From NCBI GenBank assembly GCA_030654395.1, contig JAURXM010000108.1:62001-126000 (forward strand): DNA of 64,000 nt, read 5' to 3'. Shown here piece after piece: positions 57,380-64,000 of the stretch. Made by a program: the position numbers and the translations under genes. The DNA comes from Aquabacterium sp. Its GTDB lineage: Bacteria; Pseudomonadota; Gammaproteobacteria; Burkholderiales; Burkholderiaceae_C. Each line of letters begins with the position of its first letter. The stretch's first letter is position 1. A model generated the notes under the pieces. The model saw only the letters and a program-made list of their open reading frames with translations, searched no databases and was not told the DNA's origin.

Positions 57380-59779
57380 ATGAGTCGATTCAATGTCCGC
57401 AAGGTTGCCGTGCTCGGCGCCGGCGTGATGGGTGCGCAAATCGCGGCCCATTTGGTCAATGTGAAGGTGCCGGTCGTTTTGTTCGATCTGCCCGCCAAAG
57501 AAGGCCCTAAAAACGGGATCGTGACGCGCGCCGTCGAAAACCTGAAGAAAATGAAACCAGCACCGCTGGGTGTGGCTGAAGACGCTGCACTGATCCAGCA
57601 AGCCAACTACGAGGAACACCTCGAAGAGTTGCGCGGCTGCGATCTGATCATCGAAGCCATCGCTGAGCGTCTTGACTGGAAGGAAGATCTCTACAAAAAG
57701 ATCGCGCCTTTCGTCAATGACACGGCCATTTTGGCCACCAACACGTCGGGTCTGTCGATCACAGCCATGGCCGATGTGCTGCCTGAGCAATTGCGCTCAC
57801 GCTTCATGGGCATTCACTTCTTCAACCCACCCAGGTACATGCACCTGTTGGAGTTGATCCCCACCCAATACACCAAGCCAGAAGTCGTCGACCAGCTCGA
57901 AACCTTCTCGGCCACCGTGGTTGGCAAGGGTGTGGTCCGCGCTTATGACACGCCTAACTTCATCGCTAACCGCGTTGGCGTGGCTGGCATGATGCTGACG
58001 TTCCGCGAAGTCGAGCGTTCTGGTTTGGGCTACGACATCGTCGACGACCTGACCGGCAAGAAGATGGGCCGCGCTTCATCGGCCACATTCCGTACTGCTG
58101 ACGTGGTCGGTTTGGACACGATGGCGCATGTCATCAAGACACTGCAAAACGGCGCCAAGGACGATCCTTTCAACGCCGCGTTCGCCAACCCTGCCGCACT
58201 GGACAAGCTCTTGGCGCTGGGCAACTTTGGCTCCAAGACCAAGGCTGGCTTCTTCAAGAAGGTCGGCAAGGACATTCTGCAGTTCAACCCCGAAACCGGC
58301 GAGTACGTGGCTGCGGGTGGCAAGGCTGACAAGGAAGTCACCGACATCCTGCGCAAGCCAGCCGCCGAGCGCGTGAAGGCACTGCGTGAGTCCGCTCACC
58401 CGCAAGCTCAGTTCATCTGGGCTCTGCTGCGCAATGCTTTCCATTACGCTGCAGTGACGCTGGGCACCATCGCTGAGTCCGCTCGCGAAGTGGACTTCGC
58501 CATGCGTTGGGGCTTCGGCATGAAGCAAGGCCCGTTCGAAATCTGGCAAGAAGCCGGCTGGAAGCAAGTGGCCGAATGGGTCAAGGCTGACATCGACGCT
58601 GGTAAAGCGTTGTCGTCCGCTGCCCTGCCAGCTTGGGTGTTCGACGGCCGTGAGGGTGTGCACACGCCTGAAGGTTCGTGGTCTGCCAAAGAAGGCAAGT
58701 ACATCCCTCTGCGTGACCTGCCTGTCTACAAGCGCCAATACTTCCGCGAAAACGTCCAAGGTGCCAACGCACCTGTGGCCGCTACCGCTGGCACGACATT
58801 GTTTGAAGATGCTGCTATCCGCTTGTGGACACTGGACGATGAAGTGGTCATCGCTTCGATCAAGTCCAAGATGCACACCATCAGTGGTGAAGTCACGGCC
58901 GGTCTGAGCAAAGGCTTGGCATTGGCTGAAGCCAGCTACAAGGGCTTGGTGATCTGGTCGCAAGACGGCCCGTTCTCTGCCGGTGCTGACCTGCAATCGA
59001 TGATGCCTGCTTTCATGAGCGGTGGCGGCAAAGCCATTGCCCCGTTTGAAAAGCAACTGCAAGACTTCATGCTGGCGCTGCGTTACGCCAACGTGCCAAC
59101 CGTGGCCGCCATTCATGGCTTGGCTCTGGGCGGTGGTTGTGAGTTGGCTGTGCACGCTGCCAAGCGTGTGGCTGCCATCGAGTCCTACATGGGCTTGGTT
59201 GAAGTCGGCGTGGGCTTGATCCCAGGCGGCGGTGGCTTGGCTTATCTGGCTCGCCGTGCGGCTGAACAAGTTGAAGCGTCCAAGGGCGTGTCCGGCATGG
59301 TCGGCGCTGAGCTGATGGGCTTCATCAAAGAAGGATTCCAAGCTGCGGCCATGGCCAAGGTTGGCGTGTCGGCTCATGAATCACGCAAGTTCGGCTATCT
59401 GCTGGACAGCGACGTGATCGTGGCCCACAAGGATGAGCTGCTCCACGTGGCCATCGCACAAGCCAAGGGCATGTTCGAAGCGGGCTACCGCGCACCTGCC
59501 AAGCGTTTGTTCTCTGTGGCCGGCCGCAGCGTGAAGGCAACGCTGCAATCGTCACTGATCAACATGCGTGACGGTGGTTTCATCTCTGCACACGACTACC
59601 TGATCAGCTCTGCCGTTGCAGATGTGCTGACTGGTGGTGACGTGGATGCGGGCACCTTGGTGAGCGAGGAATACCTGCACGCCTTGGAACGCAAGCACTT
59701 CTGCGCCCTGCTGGACAACCCCAAGACGCAAGAACGCATCATGGGCATGCTGTCTACTGGCAAGCCAGTGCGTAACTGA
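57380..59779 (+). CDS. fadB: Fused 3-hydroxyacyl-CoA dehydrogenase / enoyl-CoA hydratase
   Basis: Protein of 799 aa. The N-terminal half is a 3-hydroxyacyl-CoA dehydrogenase: NAD motif AVLGAGVMGAQIAAHL, catalytic region IHFFNPPRYMHLLELI and TPNFIANRVG. The C-terminal part is an enoyl-CoA hydratase fold: DGPFSAGADLQSM, AIHGLALGGGCELAVHAA, VEVGVGLIPGGGG. The domain order (dehydrogenase first) is that of FadN-type fusions, unlike E. coli FadB. ATG follows AGGAGAG. With the dehydrogenase and thiolase it completes one beta-oxidation turn. Confidence 0.93.
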   Translation: MSRFNVRKVAVLGAGVMGAQIAAHLVNVKVPVVLFDLPAKEGPKNGIVTRAVENLKKMKPAPLGVAEDAALIQQANYEEHLEELRGCDLIIEAIAERLDWKEDLYKKIAPFVNDTAILATNTSGLSITAMADVLPEQLRSRFMGIHFFNPPRYMHLLELIPTQYTKPEVVDQLETFSATVVGKGVVRAYDTPNFIANRVGVAGMMLTFREVERSGLGYDIVDDLTGKKMGRASSATFRTADVVGLDTMAHVIKTLQNGAKDDPFNAAFANPAALDKLLALGNFGSKTKAGFFKKVGKDILQFNPETGEYVAAGGKADKEVTDILRKPAAERVKALRESAHPQAQFIWALLRNAFHYAAVTLGTIAESAREVDFAMRWGFGMKQGPFEIWQEAGWKQVAEWVKADIDAGKALSSAALPAWVFDGREGVHTPEGSWSAKEGKYIPLRDLPVYKRQYFRENVQGANAPVAATAGTTLFEDAAIRLWTLDDEVVIASIKSKMHTISGEVTAGLSKGLALAEASYKGLVIWSQDGPFSAGADLQSMMPAFMSGGGKAIAPFEKQLQDFMLALRYANVPTVAAIHGLALGGGCELAVHAAKRVAAIESYMGLVEVGVGLIPGGGGLAYLARRAAEQVEASKGVSGMVGAELMGFIKEGFQAAAMAKVGVSAHESRKFGYLLDSDVIVAHKDELLHVAIAQAKGMFEAGYRAPAKRLFSVAGRSVKATLQSSLINMRDGGFISAHDYLISSAVADVLTGGDVDAGTLVSEEYLHALERKHFCALLDNPKTQERIMGMLSTGKPVRN

Positions 59780-59796
59780 TCGATCGGAGCATCAAT

Positions 59797-61008
59797 ATGA
59801 CTCAATTGAAAGACGCCTACATCGTCGCCGCTACACGCACCCCTATCGGCAAGTCCGGTCGTGGCGTGTTCAAGAACACCCGTCCTGACGACCTGCTGGT
59901 GGCCGTGATCAAGAGCGCCTTGGCACAAGTGCCTACGCTCGATCCTGCTGCCATCGAAGATGCCATCATTGGCTGCGCGATGCCTGAGGGCGAGCAAGGC
60001 ATGAACGTGGCCAAGATCGCCGCGTTGCTGTCGGGCCTGCCACAGACCGTTGCTGGTGCGACCGTGAACCGCTTCTGCGCGGCCGGTATCACCGCTGTGT
60101 CGATGGCCGCTGACCGCATTCGCGTCGGTGAAGCCGAGGTGATGATCGCCGGTGGCGTGGAATCGATGTCCATGGTGCCTATGGGCGGCTCCAAGCCTTC
60201 GTTCAACCCCCAAGTCGCTGACTTGGACGAGAACGTCGGCATTGCTTACGGCATGGGTATGACGGCTGAGAAGGTTGCCGAAAAATGGCAAGTGACCCGT
60301 GAAGAGCAAGATGCATTCGCAGTGGAATCCCACCGCCGCGCCATCGCAGCTCAACAAGCGGGTTTCTTCAAGGCTGAGACTACCCCGATCGAAATCGAAG
60401 TGCGTATACCGAACCTGGAAACAGGCGAAGTCACGATCACCAAGAAGATGATCACGCAAGACGAAGGCGCACGCCCTGATACCAGCTTGGAAGGTTTGGC
60501 CAAGCTGCGCACCGTGTTCGCTGCCAAGGGTTCTGTGACCGCTGGCAACAGCTCGCAAACGTCTGACGGCGCTGGCTGCTTGATCTTGGCTTCGAAAGAA
60601 GCTTGTGAAAAGTACGGCCTCAAGCCATTGGCTCGTTTCGTCAGCTTCGCCGTCAAGGGCGTGCCACCTGAAGTCATGGGCATCGGCCCCATCGAAGCCA
60701 TCCCCTTGGCTTTGAAGTACGCTGGCCTGAAGGCTTCTGACTTGGATTGGATCGAGCTGAACGAAGCTTTTGCTGCTCAATCCTTGGCTGTGCTGAAGGA
60801 CTTGGATGCCAAGGGCTATGTGCTTGACCGTGCCAAGGTCAACCCGATGGGTGGTGCGATTGCCTTGGGTCACCCCTTGGGCGCCACAGGCGCGATCCGT
60901 GCTGCAACCGTGGTTCACGGCCTGCACCGCACAGGTGGTCGCTATGGCATGGTGACCATGTGCATTGGCTCTGGCCAAGGCGCTGCTGGCATCATCGAAC
61001 GTCTGTGA
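59797..61008 (+). CDS. fadA: Acetyl-CoA acyltransferase (thiolase)
   Basis: Thiolase of 403 aa catalysing the last step of beta-oxidation. Nucleophile Cys in VNRFCAAGITAV, the second Cys in MCIGSGQG, and His in LGHPLGATGAIR plus NEAFAAQSLAV are present. The family usually has CSSG and CIGGGQ; the Ala and Ser changes are mild. It lies 17 bases after the fadB-like gene, and a terminator follows. Confidence 0.95.
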   Translation: MTQLKDAYIVAATRTPIGKSGRGVFKNTRPDDLLVAVIKSALAQVPTLDPAAIEDAIIGCAMPEGEQGMNVAKIAALLSGLPQTVAGATVNRFCAAGITAVSMAADRIRVGEAEVMIAGGVESMSMVPMGGSKPSFNPQVADLDENVGIAYGMGMTAEKVAEKWQVTREEQDAFAVESHRRAIAAQQAGFFKAETTPIEIEVRIPNLETGEVTITKKMITQDEGARPDTSLEGLAKLRTVFAAKGSVTAGNSSQTSDGAGCLILASKEACEKYGLKPLARFVSFAVKGVPPEVMGIGPIEAIPLALKYAGLKASDLDWIELNEAFAAQSLAVLKDLDAKGYVLDRAKVNPMGGAIALGHPLGATGAIRAATVVHGLHRTGGRYGMVTMCIGSGQGAAGIIERL

Positions 61009-61040
61009 TCCCTTTGGGGTTCAAGACACGCTAGGCCTCA

Positions 61041-61079
61041 AAAGCCCGCATGGGGATGCGTCCCTTGCGGGCTTTTTTT
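61041..61079 (+). terminator. Intrinsic terminator after the thiolase gene
   Basis: AAAGCCCGCA, a 15-base loop, TGCGGGCTTTTTTT. It separates the core beta-oxidation genes from the hydrolase genes downstream, which may be transcribed by readthrough or an own promoter. Confidence 0.85.
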
Positions 61080-61087
61080 CAAACACC

Positions 61088-61939
61088 ATGGACACACTCA
61101 ATATCTTCACGGACGATGGCCACATGTTGGCTGCACGTTGCTATCGTGACCACGGCGCCGCAGTGCGCCGCGTGGTGATCATCGCGTGTGCGCTGGGTGT
61201 GCCACAGACTTTTTATGCACGCTATGCCTTGTGGCTGGCCAAGCAGGGCTGTGTTGTTTATACGTTTGATTGGCGGGGTATGGGTTTGTCTGCGCCGACA
61301 CGTTTGCGTGGATACCGCGCCAAGCTGACGGATTGGGCTTTGCATGACGCGCCTGCCGTCATGGGCAAGGTGGCGCAATTACATCCTGATTTGCCTATCA
61401 GCTGGTTTGGTCACAGCATGGGCGGCATTTTGTTTGGCCTGATGCCGCAGCATCCGCACATCGACAAAGTCCTTACCATGGGCAGTGGCAGTGGTTTTGG
61501 CTCACATGTCTCAAGGCCATTGCGCTATGTGATGGGGGCGTTCTGGCACCTCATCGTGCCCCTGAGTGTGGCGCGCCATGGCTACTTTGCTGGCGACCGC
61601 ATCCGGGCCGTGGGCGATTTGCCGCGCGGCGTGGTGGCGCAATGGAAGCGATGGTGCTTGCACCCGCTGTTTGTGCTCAGTGAGGGTGATGACGTTCGCC
61701 AAGCGTATGAGCGTGTCACGCTGCCGATCACCGCCGTGGTGTTTACAGATGACACGATGGCCACACCTGAGGGGGTGCGTGCCATGCATGCACCTTACAC
61801 AGGCTCGGCGGTGACGCAATTGACGATTCAACCTGCAGACCATGGCCTGCGAGCAGTAGGGCATTTCAACTTTTTTCACAGCAAGACGGGGCCCAAAGGG
61901 TGGGCCTTGAGCCTGCCGTGGCTGGGTCTGACAGCATGA
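61088..61939 (+). CDS. Alpha/beta hydrolase, copy 1
   Basis: Protein of 283 aa. The frame FDWRGMGLSAPTRLRGY and nucleophile elbow SWFGHSMGGILFGL mark an alpha/beta hydrolase; His is likely in PADHGLRAVGHFNFF. The ATG at 61088 is nine bases after the terminator T-run. It is a clear paralogue of the next gene, which overlaps it (ATGA), so the two are a tandem duplicate. It may be a thioesterase or lipase linked to fatty acid use; the substrate is unknown. Confidence 0.82.
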   Translation: MDTLNIFTDDGHMLAARCYRDHGAAVRRVVIIACALGVPQTFYARYALWLAKQGCVVYTFDWRGMGLSAPTRLRGYRAKLTDWALHDAPAVMGKVAQLHPDLPISWFGHSMGGILFGLMPQHPHIDKVLTMGSGSGFGSHVSRPLRYVMGAFWHLIVPLSVARHGYFAGDRIRAVGDLPRGVVAQWKRWCLHPLFVLSEGDDVRQAYERVTLPITAVVFTDDTMATPEGVRAMHAPYTGSAVTQLTIQPADHGLRAVGHFNFFHSKTGPKGWALSLPWLGLTA

Positions 61940-62799
61940 GCGCCGAAACCATCCACATACCCGCACGTGACGGCTACCCCTTGGCTGTGACGCACTACCT
62001 GCCTGAGCAATCCGTGCAGCGTGCCGTGTTGATCGCCAGTGCCATGGGTGTGCCGCAGCGCTTTTACACCGCTTTTGCGACTTGGTTGAGCGAGCAAGGC
62101 GTGGCCGTGATGACCTTTGACTGGCGCGGCATGGGTGCGTCCGCTCCGGTTAATTTGAGGGGATTCAAAGCCAGCATCACCGACTGGGCGGAGCAAGACT
62201 TGGCCGCCATGATGGATGCATTTTGTGCGAAGTGGTCCGATGTGCCTCGCACCTACCTAGGTCACAGTTTGGGTGGTCAGTTGTTTGGCTGGCTTGATCA
62301 TTCTGATCGTTTCGATCGTGTGGTGACTGTGGCCAGTGGCAATGGTTACTGGCGGCTCAACGCACCGGCGACACGCAATCTGGCCCCGATCTTGTGGTGG
62401 TTTTTGGCGCCTGTGGCCATCACCGTGGCGGGCTACTTCCCGGGTAAGCGTTTGGGCACACTGGGCGACTTGCCTGCTGCAGCCATGTGGCAGTGGCGTC
62501 GATGGTGCTTGCACCCCGACTACCTGGGTTCAGAGGGCGACGCGGTGCGTGGCCGTTATGCACAAGTGCGCACGCCCATCACCGCCGTGATATTGGATGA
62601 TGATGAGCTGTTGACCGCGCAAGGCATCCGCAAGCTCTATCGCTTGTACGCGAACGCCAACGTCCATTTTGAACACCTGCATCCCCATGAATGGGGCATG
62701 AAAAACATTGGCCATTTTGGCTTATTCAAACCTTCATCGGTTTCGACCTTGTGGCCCCGTGCGCTGCATTGGCTCGCAGCCGAACCTGTCTCACCTTGA
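61936..62799 (+). CDS. Alpha/beta hydrolase, copy 2
   Basis: Protein of 287 aa. Matches copy 1 along its whole length: FDWRGMGASAPVNLRGFKASITDWAEQD, nucleophile elbow TYLGHSLGGQLFGW, later WRRWCLHPDYLGSEGD (copy 1: WKRWCLHPLFVLSEGD), Asp in ILDDDELL and His in HPHEWGMKNIGHFGLF. The start overlaps the copy 1 stop. The genes have diverged moderately, consistent with different acyl substrates. Confidence 0.82.
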   Translation: MSAETIHIPARDGYPLAVTHYLPEQSVQRAVLIASAMGVPQRFYTAFATWLSEQGVAVMTFDWRGMGASAPVNLRGFKASITDWAEQDLAAMMDAFCAKWSDVPRTYLGHSLGGQLFGWLDHSDRFDRVVTVASGNGYWRLNAPATRNLAPILWWFLAPVAITVAGYFPGKRLGTLGDLPAAAMWQWRRWCLHPDYLGSEGDAVRGRYAQVRTPITAVILDDDELLTAQGIRKLYRLYANANVHFEHLHPHEWGMKNIGHFGLFKPSSVSTLWPRALHWLAAEPVSP

Positions 62800-62809
62800 G
62801 GACTAAACC

Positions 62810-63586
62810 ATGACCGACTCGATTCTTGTTAACCGCGAAGCCGCGGTGATGACCCTGACCTTCAACCGCTTGACCAAGAAAAACGCCATCACCACGGCGA
62901 TGTACGCCAGCATGGCGCAAGCCCTGGAAGAGGCCGCTGTGGATGACAACGTCCGTGTGGCGGTCATTCAGGGCGCAGTTGAGATTTTCACGGCCGGCAA
63001 TGATTTGGTTGATTTCATGAGCAACCCTCCGGTCAGCGGCCCCAACGGCGAGTTGCCGCCTGTTGTGCGCTTTCTCAACATCATCCGTGACTTTCCTAAG
63101 CCCTTGCTGGCAGCAGTTGCGGGCCCGGCTGTGGGCATTGGCACCACCTTGTTGTTGCATTGCGACTTGGTCTACGCAGGTGACAACGCGGCTTTCAGTC
63201 TGCCATTTGTGAACCTTGGTGTGTGCGCTGAGGGTGGCTCCAGCTTGCTGTTGCCTCAATTGGTGGGTTACCAGCGGGCAGCAGAAAAACTGCTCTTGGG
63301 CGAAGCGTTTTATGCCGAAGAGGCCTTGGACATGGGCTTGGTCAACCGCATCGTGCCGCCCGCTGAGGTTAACAGCTACACACAAGCCCAAGCGCTGAAG
63401 CTTGCCGCCAAACCGGCTGCATCCCTGCGAGCAACCAAGGCATTGATGAAGTTGCCCCAGACGCAACTGGCAGGCATCATGACCGAGGAAATCAAACAGT
63501 TTGCCAGCCTGTTGAGTGGCCCCGCAGCCACGGAGGCCATCAGTGCGGTCATGCAAAAACGCAAGCCTGATTTCTCTAAGCTTTGA
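62810..63586 (+). CDS. Enoyl-CoA hydratase/isomerase family protein
   Basis: Crotonase-fold protein of 258 aa. The oxyanion motifs are VEIFTAGNDLVDFM and AVAGPAVGIGTTLLLHCDLVYA; the second catalytic position has VNLGVCAEGGSSLLLPQLVG, where the family often has Glu. The C-terminus (SLRATKALMKL) is usual for this family. ATG follows TTGAGGA. Probably hydrates or isomerises enoyl-CoA of unusual chain type, complementing the fused enzyme. Confidence 0.9.
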   Translation: MTDSILVNREAAVMTLTFNRLTKKNAITTAMYASMAQALEEAAVDDNVRVAVIQGAVEIFTAGNDLVDFMSNPPVSGPNGELPPVVRFLNIIRDFPKPLLAAVAGPAVGIGTTLLLHCDLVYAGDNAAFSLPFVNLGVCAEGGSSLLLPQLVGYQRAAEKLLLGEAFYAEEALDMGLVNRIVPPAEVNSYTQAQALKLAAKPAASLRATKALMKLPQTQLAGIMTEEIKQFASLLSGPAATEAISAVMQKRKPDFSKL

Positions 63587-63668
63587 ATCAAACAAAGGGC
63601 TCAAACCACTGGCCTAAATATGCGAAGTGGTGATAATCGTTGGATACATAACAACGGGGTTGGCGGTC

Positions 63669-64000
63669 ATGTGCATCACGTGGTGCAAGTTGATGCGGTT
63701 TTTTGTGCTGCTGGCATGGGCCAGCGGGGTGAGTGCAGCCAACCCGACCAGCATCACGGTCGTCCTGGATGACAACTACCCACCCTACATCTTTCGGGAT
63801 CAGGCTGGGCGCTTGCAGGGTATTTTGAAAGACACTTGGACGCTCTGGGAGGCGCGTACAGGCGTCAAGGTCAATTTGCAGGGCGTGGATTGGGGCAAAG
63901 CACAAGCTCAGATTTTGGCTGGTCATGCTGATGTCATCGACACGATGTTCGAGACGCCCCAACGTGCACAGTTGTACGATTTTGGCCCGGCTTATGCCGA
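63669..64000 (+). CDS. Periplasmic solute-binding domain protein (3' end outside window)
   Basis: The reading frame from ATG 63669 runs off the window: signal-like MCITWCKLMRFFVLLAWASG ending VSAAN, then ITVVLDDNYPPYIFRDQAGR and DTMFETPQRAQLYDFGPAYA, the opening of a type 3 solute-binding (PBPb) domain. Upstream in-frame GTG/TTG codons could extend it. Such domains are either transporter binding proteins or the sensors of membrane GGDEF or histidine kinase proteins; the part seen cannot decide. Confidence 0.65.
   Translation, partial: MCITWCKLMRFFVLLAWASGVSAANPTSITVVLDDNYPPYIFRDQAGRLQGILKDTWTLWEARTGVKVNLQGVDWGKAQAQILAGHADVIDTMFETPQRAQLYDFGPAYA

Noticed and set aside
58076..59377. Long minus-strand frame opposite fadB
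   Set aside because: It is antisense to a well-supported enzyme and has no domain or start signal.
59596..60978. Long open frame on the minus strand opposite fadA
   Set aside because: It runs antisense to a clear thiolase gene; its composition (many His, Gln and Arg) is typical of a shadow of GC-rich coding sequence.
1..64000. tRNA, rRNA or CRISPR arrays
   Set aside because: No cloverleaf-like tRNA sequence, rRNA segment or regularly spaced repeats were recognised on reading either strand.

Overview
The window looks like a chromosomal segment of a betaproteobacterium of the order Burkholderiales, probably Comamonadaceae-like. The evidence is a PhaM-type granule protein, a MSHA-type pilus locus, the def-fmt and dprA arrangement, lipB-lipA, and duplicated FadE-type acyl-CoA dehydrogenases with a fused FadB. 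Most of it has uniform GC-rich codon use. The exception is about 48.5-54.2 kb, which is clearly AT-rich.

Layout. (1) 1-11.7 kb: a MSHA (mannose-sensitive haemagglutinin) type IV pilus operon, all on +: mshK (cut by the window edge), mshL, mshE, mshG, two tandem major-pilin genes, mshQ, then mshC/D/O/P-like minor pilins. (2) 11.7-24.4 kb: a PAS-GGDEF-EAL protein, htpX, fmt-def, a LysM protein, dprA, lipB-lipA, an NRAMP-like metal transporter and two overlapping diguanylate cyclase genes. (3) 24.5-30.1 kb: a lipid or ketone catabolic cluster with a TetR regulator, a shortened Baeyer-Villiger-type flavoprotein, an SDR, an HSL-type esterase and an acyl-CoA dehydrogenase. (4) 30.6-34.9 kb: a secreted lipase-fold protein whose nucleophile is replaced by Asn, then a bufferin-type operon (Cys-rich precursor, DUF692/MNIO enzyme, DUF2063 partner). 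(5) 34.9-47.8 kb: an unknown secreted protein, a GlcD-type FAD oxidase, a FIST protein, PhaM divergent from PhoD, a Slam-like outer-membrane translocon with its probable secreted cargo (type XI secretion), a glycosyltransferase, an HNH nuclease and an AraC regulator. (6) 48.0-54.5 kb: a resident amidase gene broken into 5' and 3' pieces, separated by foreign AT-rich DNA. That DNA carries a membrane-anchored helical protein, a secreted pectin-acetylesterase-like protein, a second complete amidase and two inverted remnants of an IS1380-like element. (7) 54.7-63.6 kb: a TetR-controlled beta-oxidation operon (acyl-CoA dehydrogenase, FadB-type fusion, thiolase, two paralogous alpha/beta hydrolases, enoyl-CoA hydratase). 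The window ends in a truncated periplasmic solute-binding domain.

Links between regions. The same 11-bp sequence ACGATCGTTCG lies just upstream of the fatty-acid TetR gene (54693) and, in a double palindrome, upstream of the distant acyl-CoA dehydrogenase (30138). This suggests one TetR regulon joining regions 3 and 7. No rRNA, tRNA or CRISPR array was recognised. All family assignments come from reading motifs; no database search was run.
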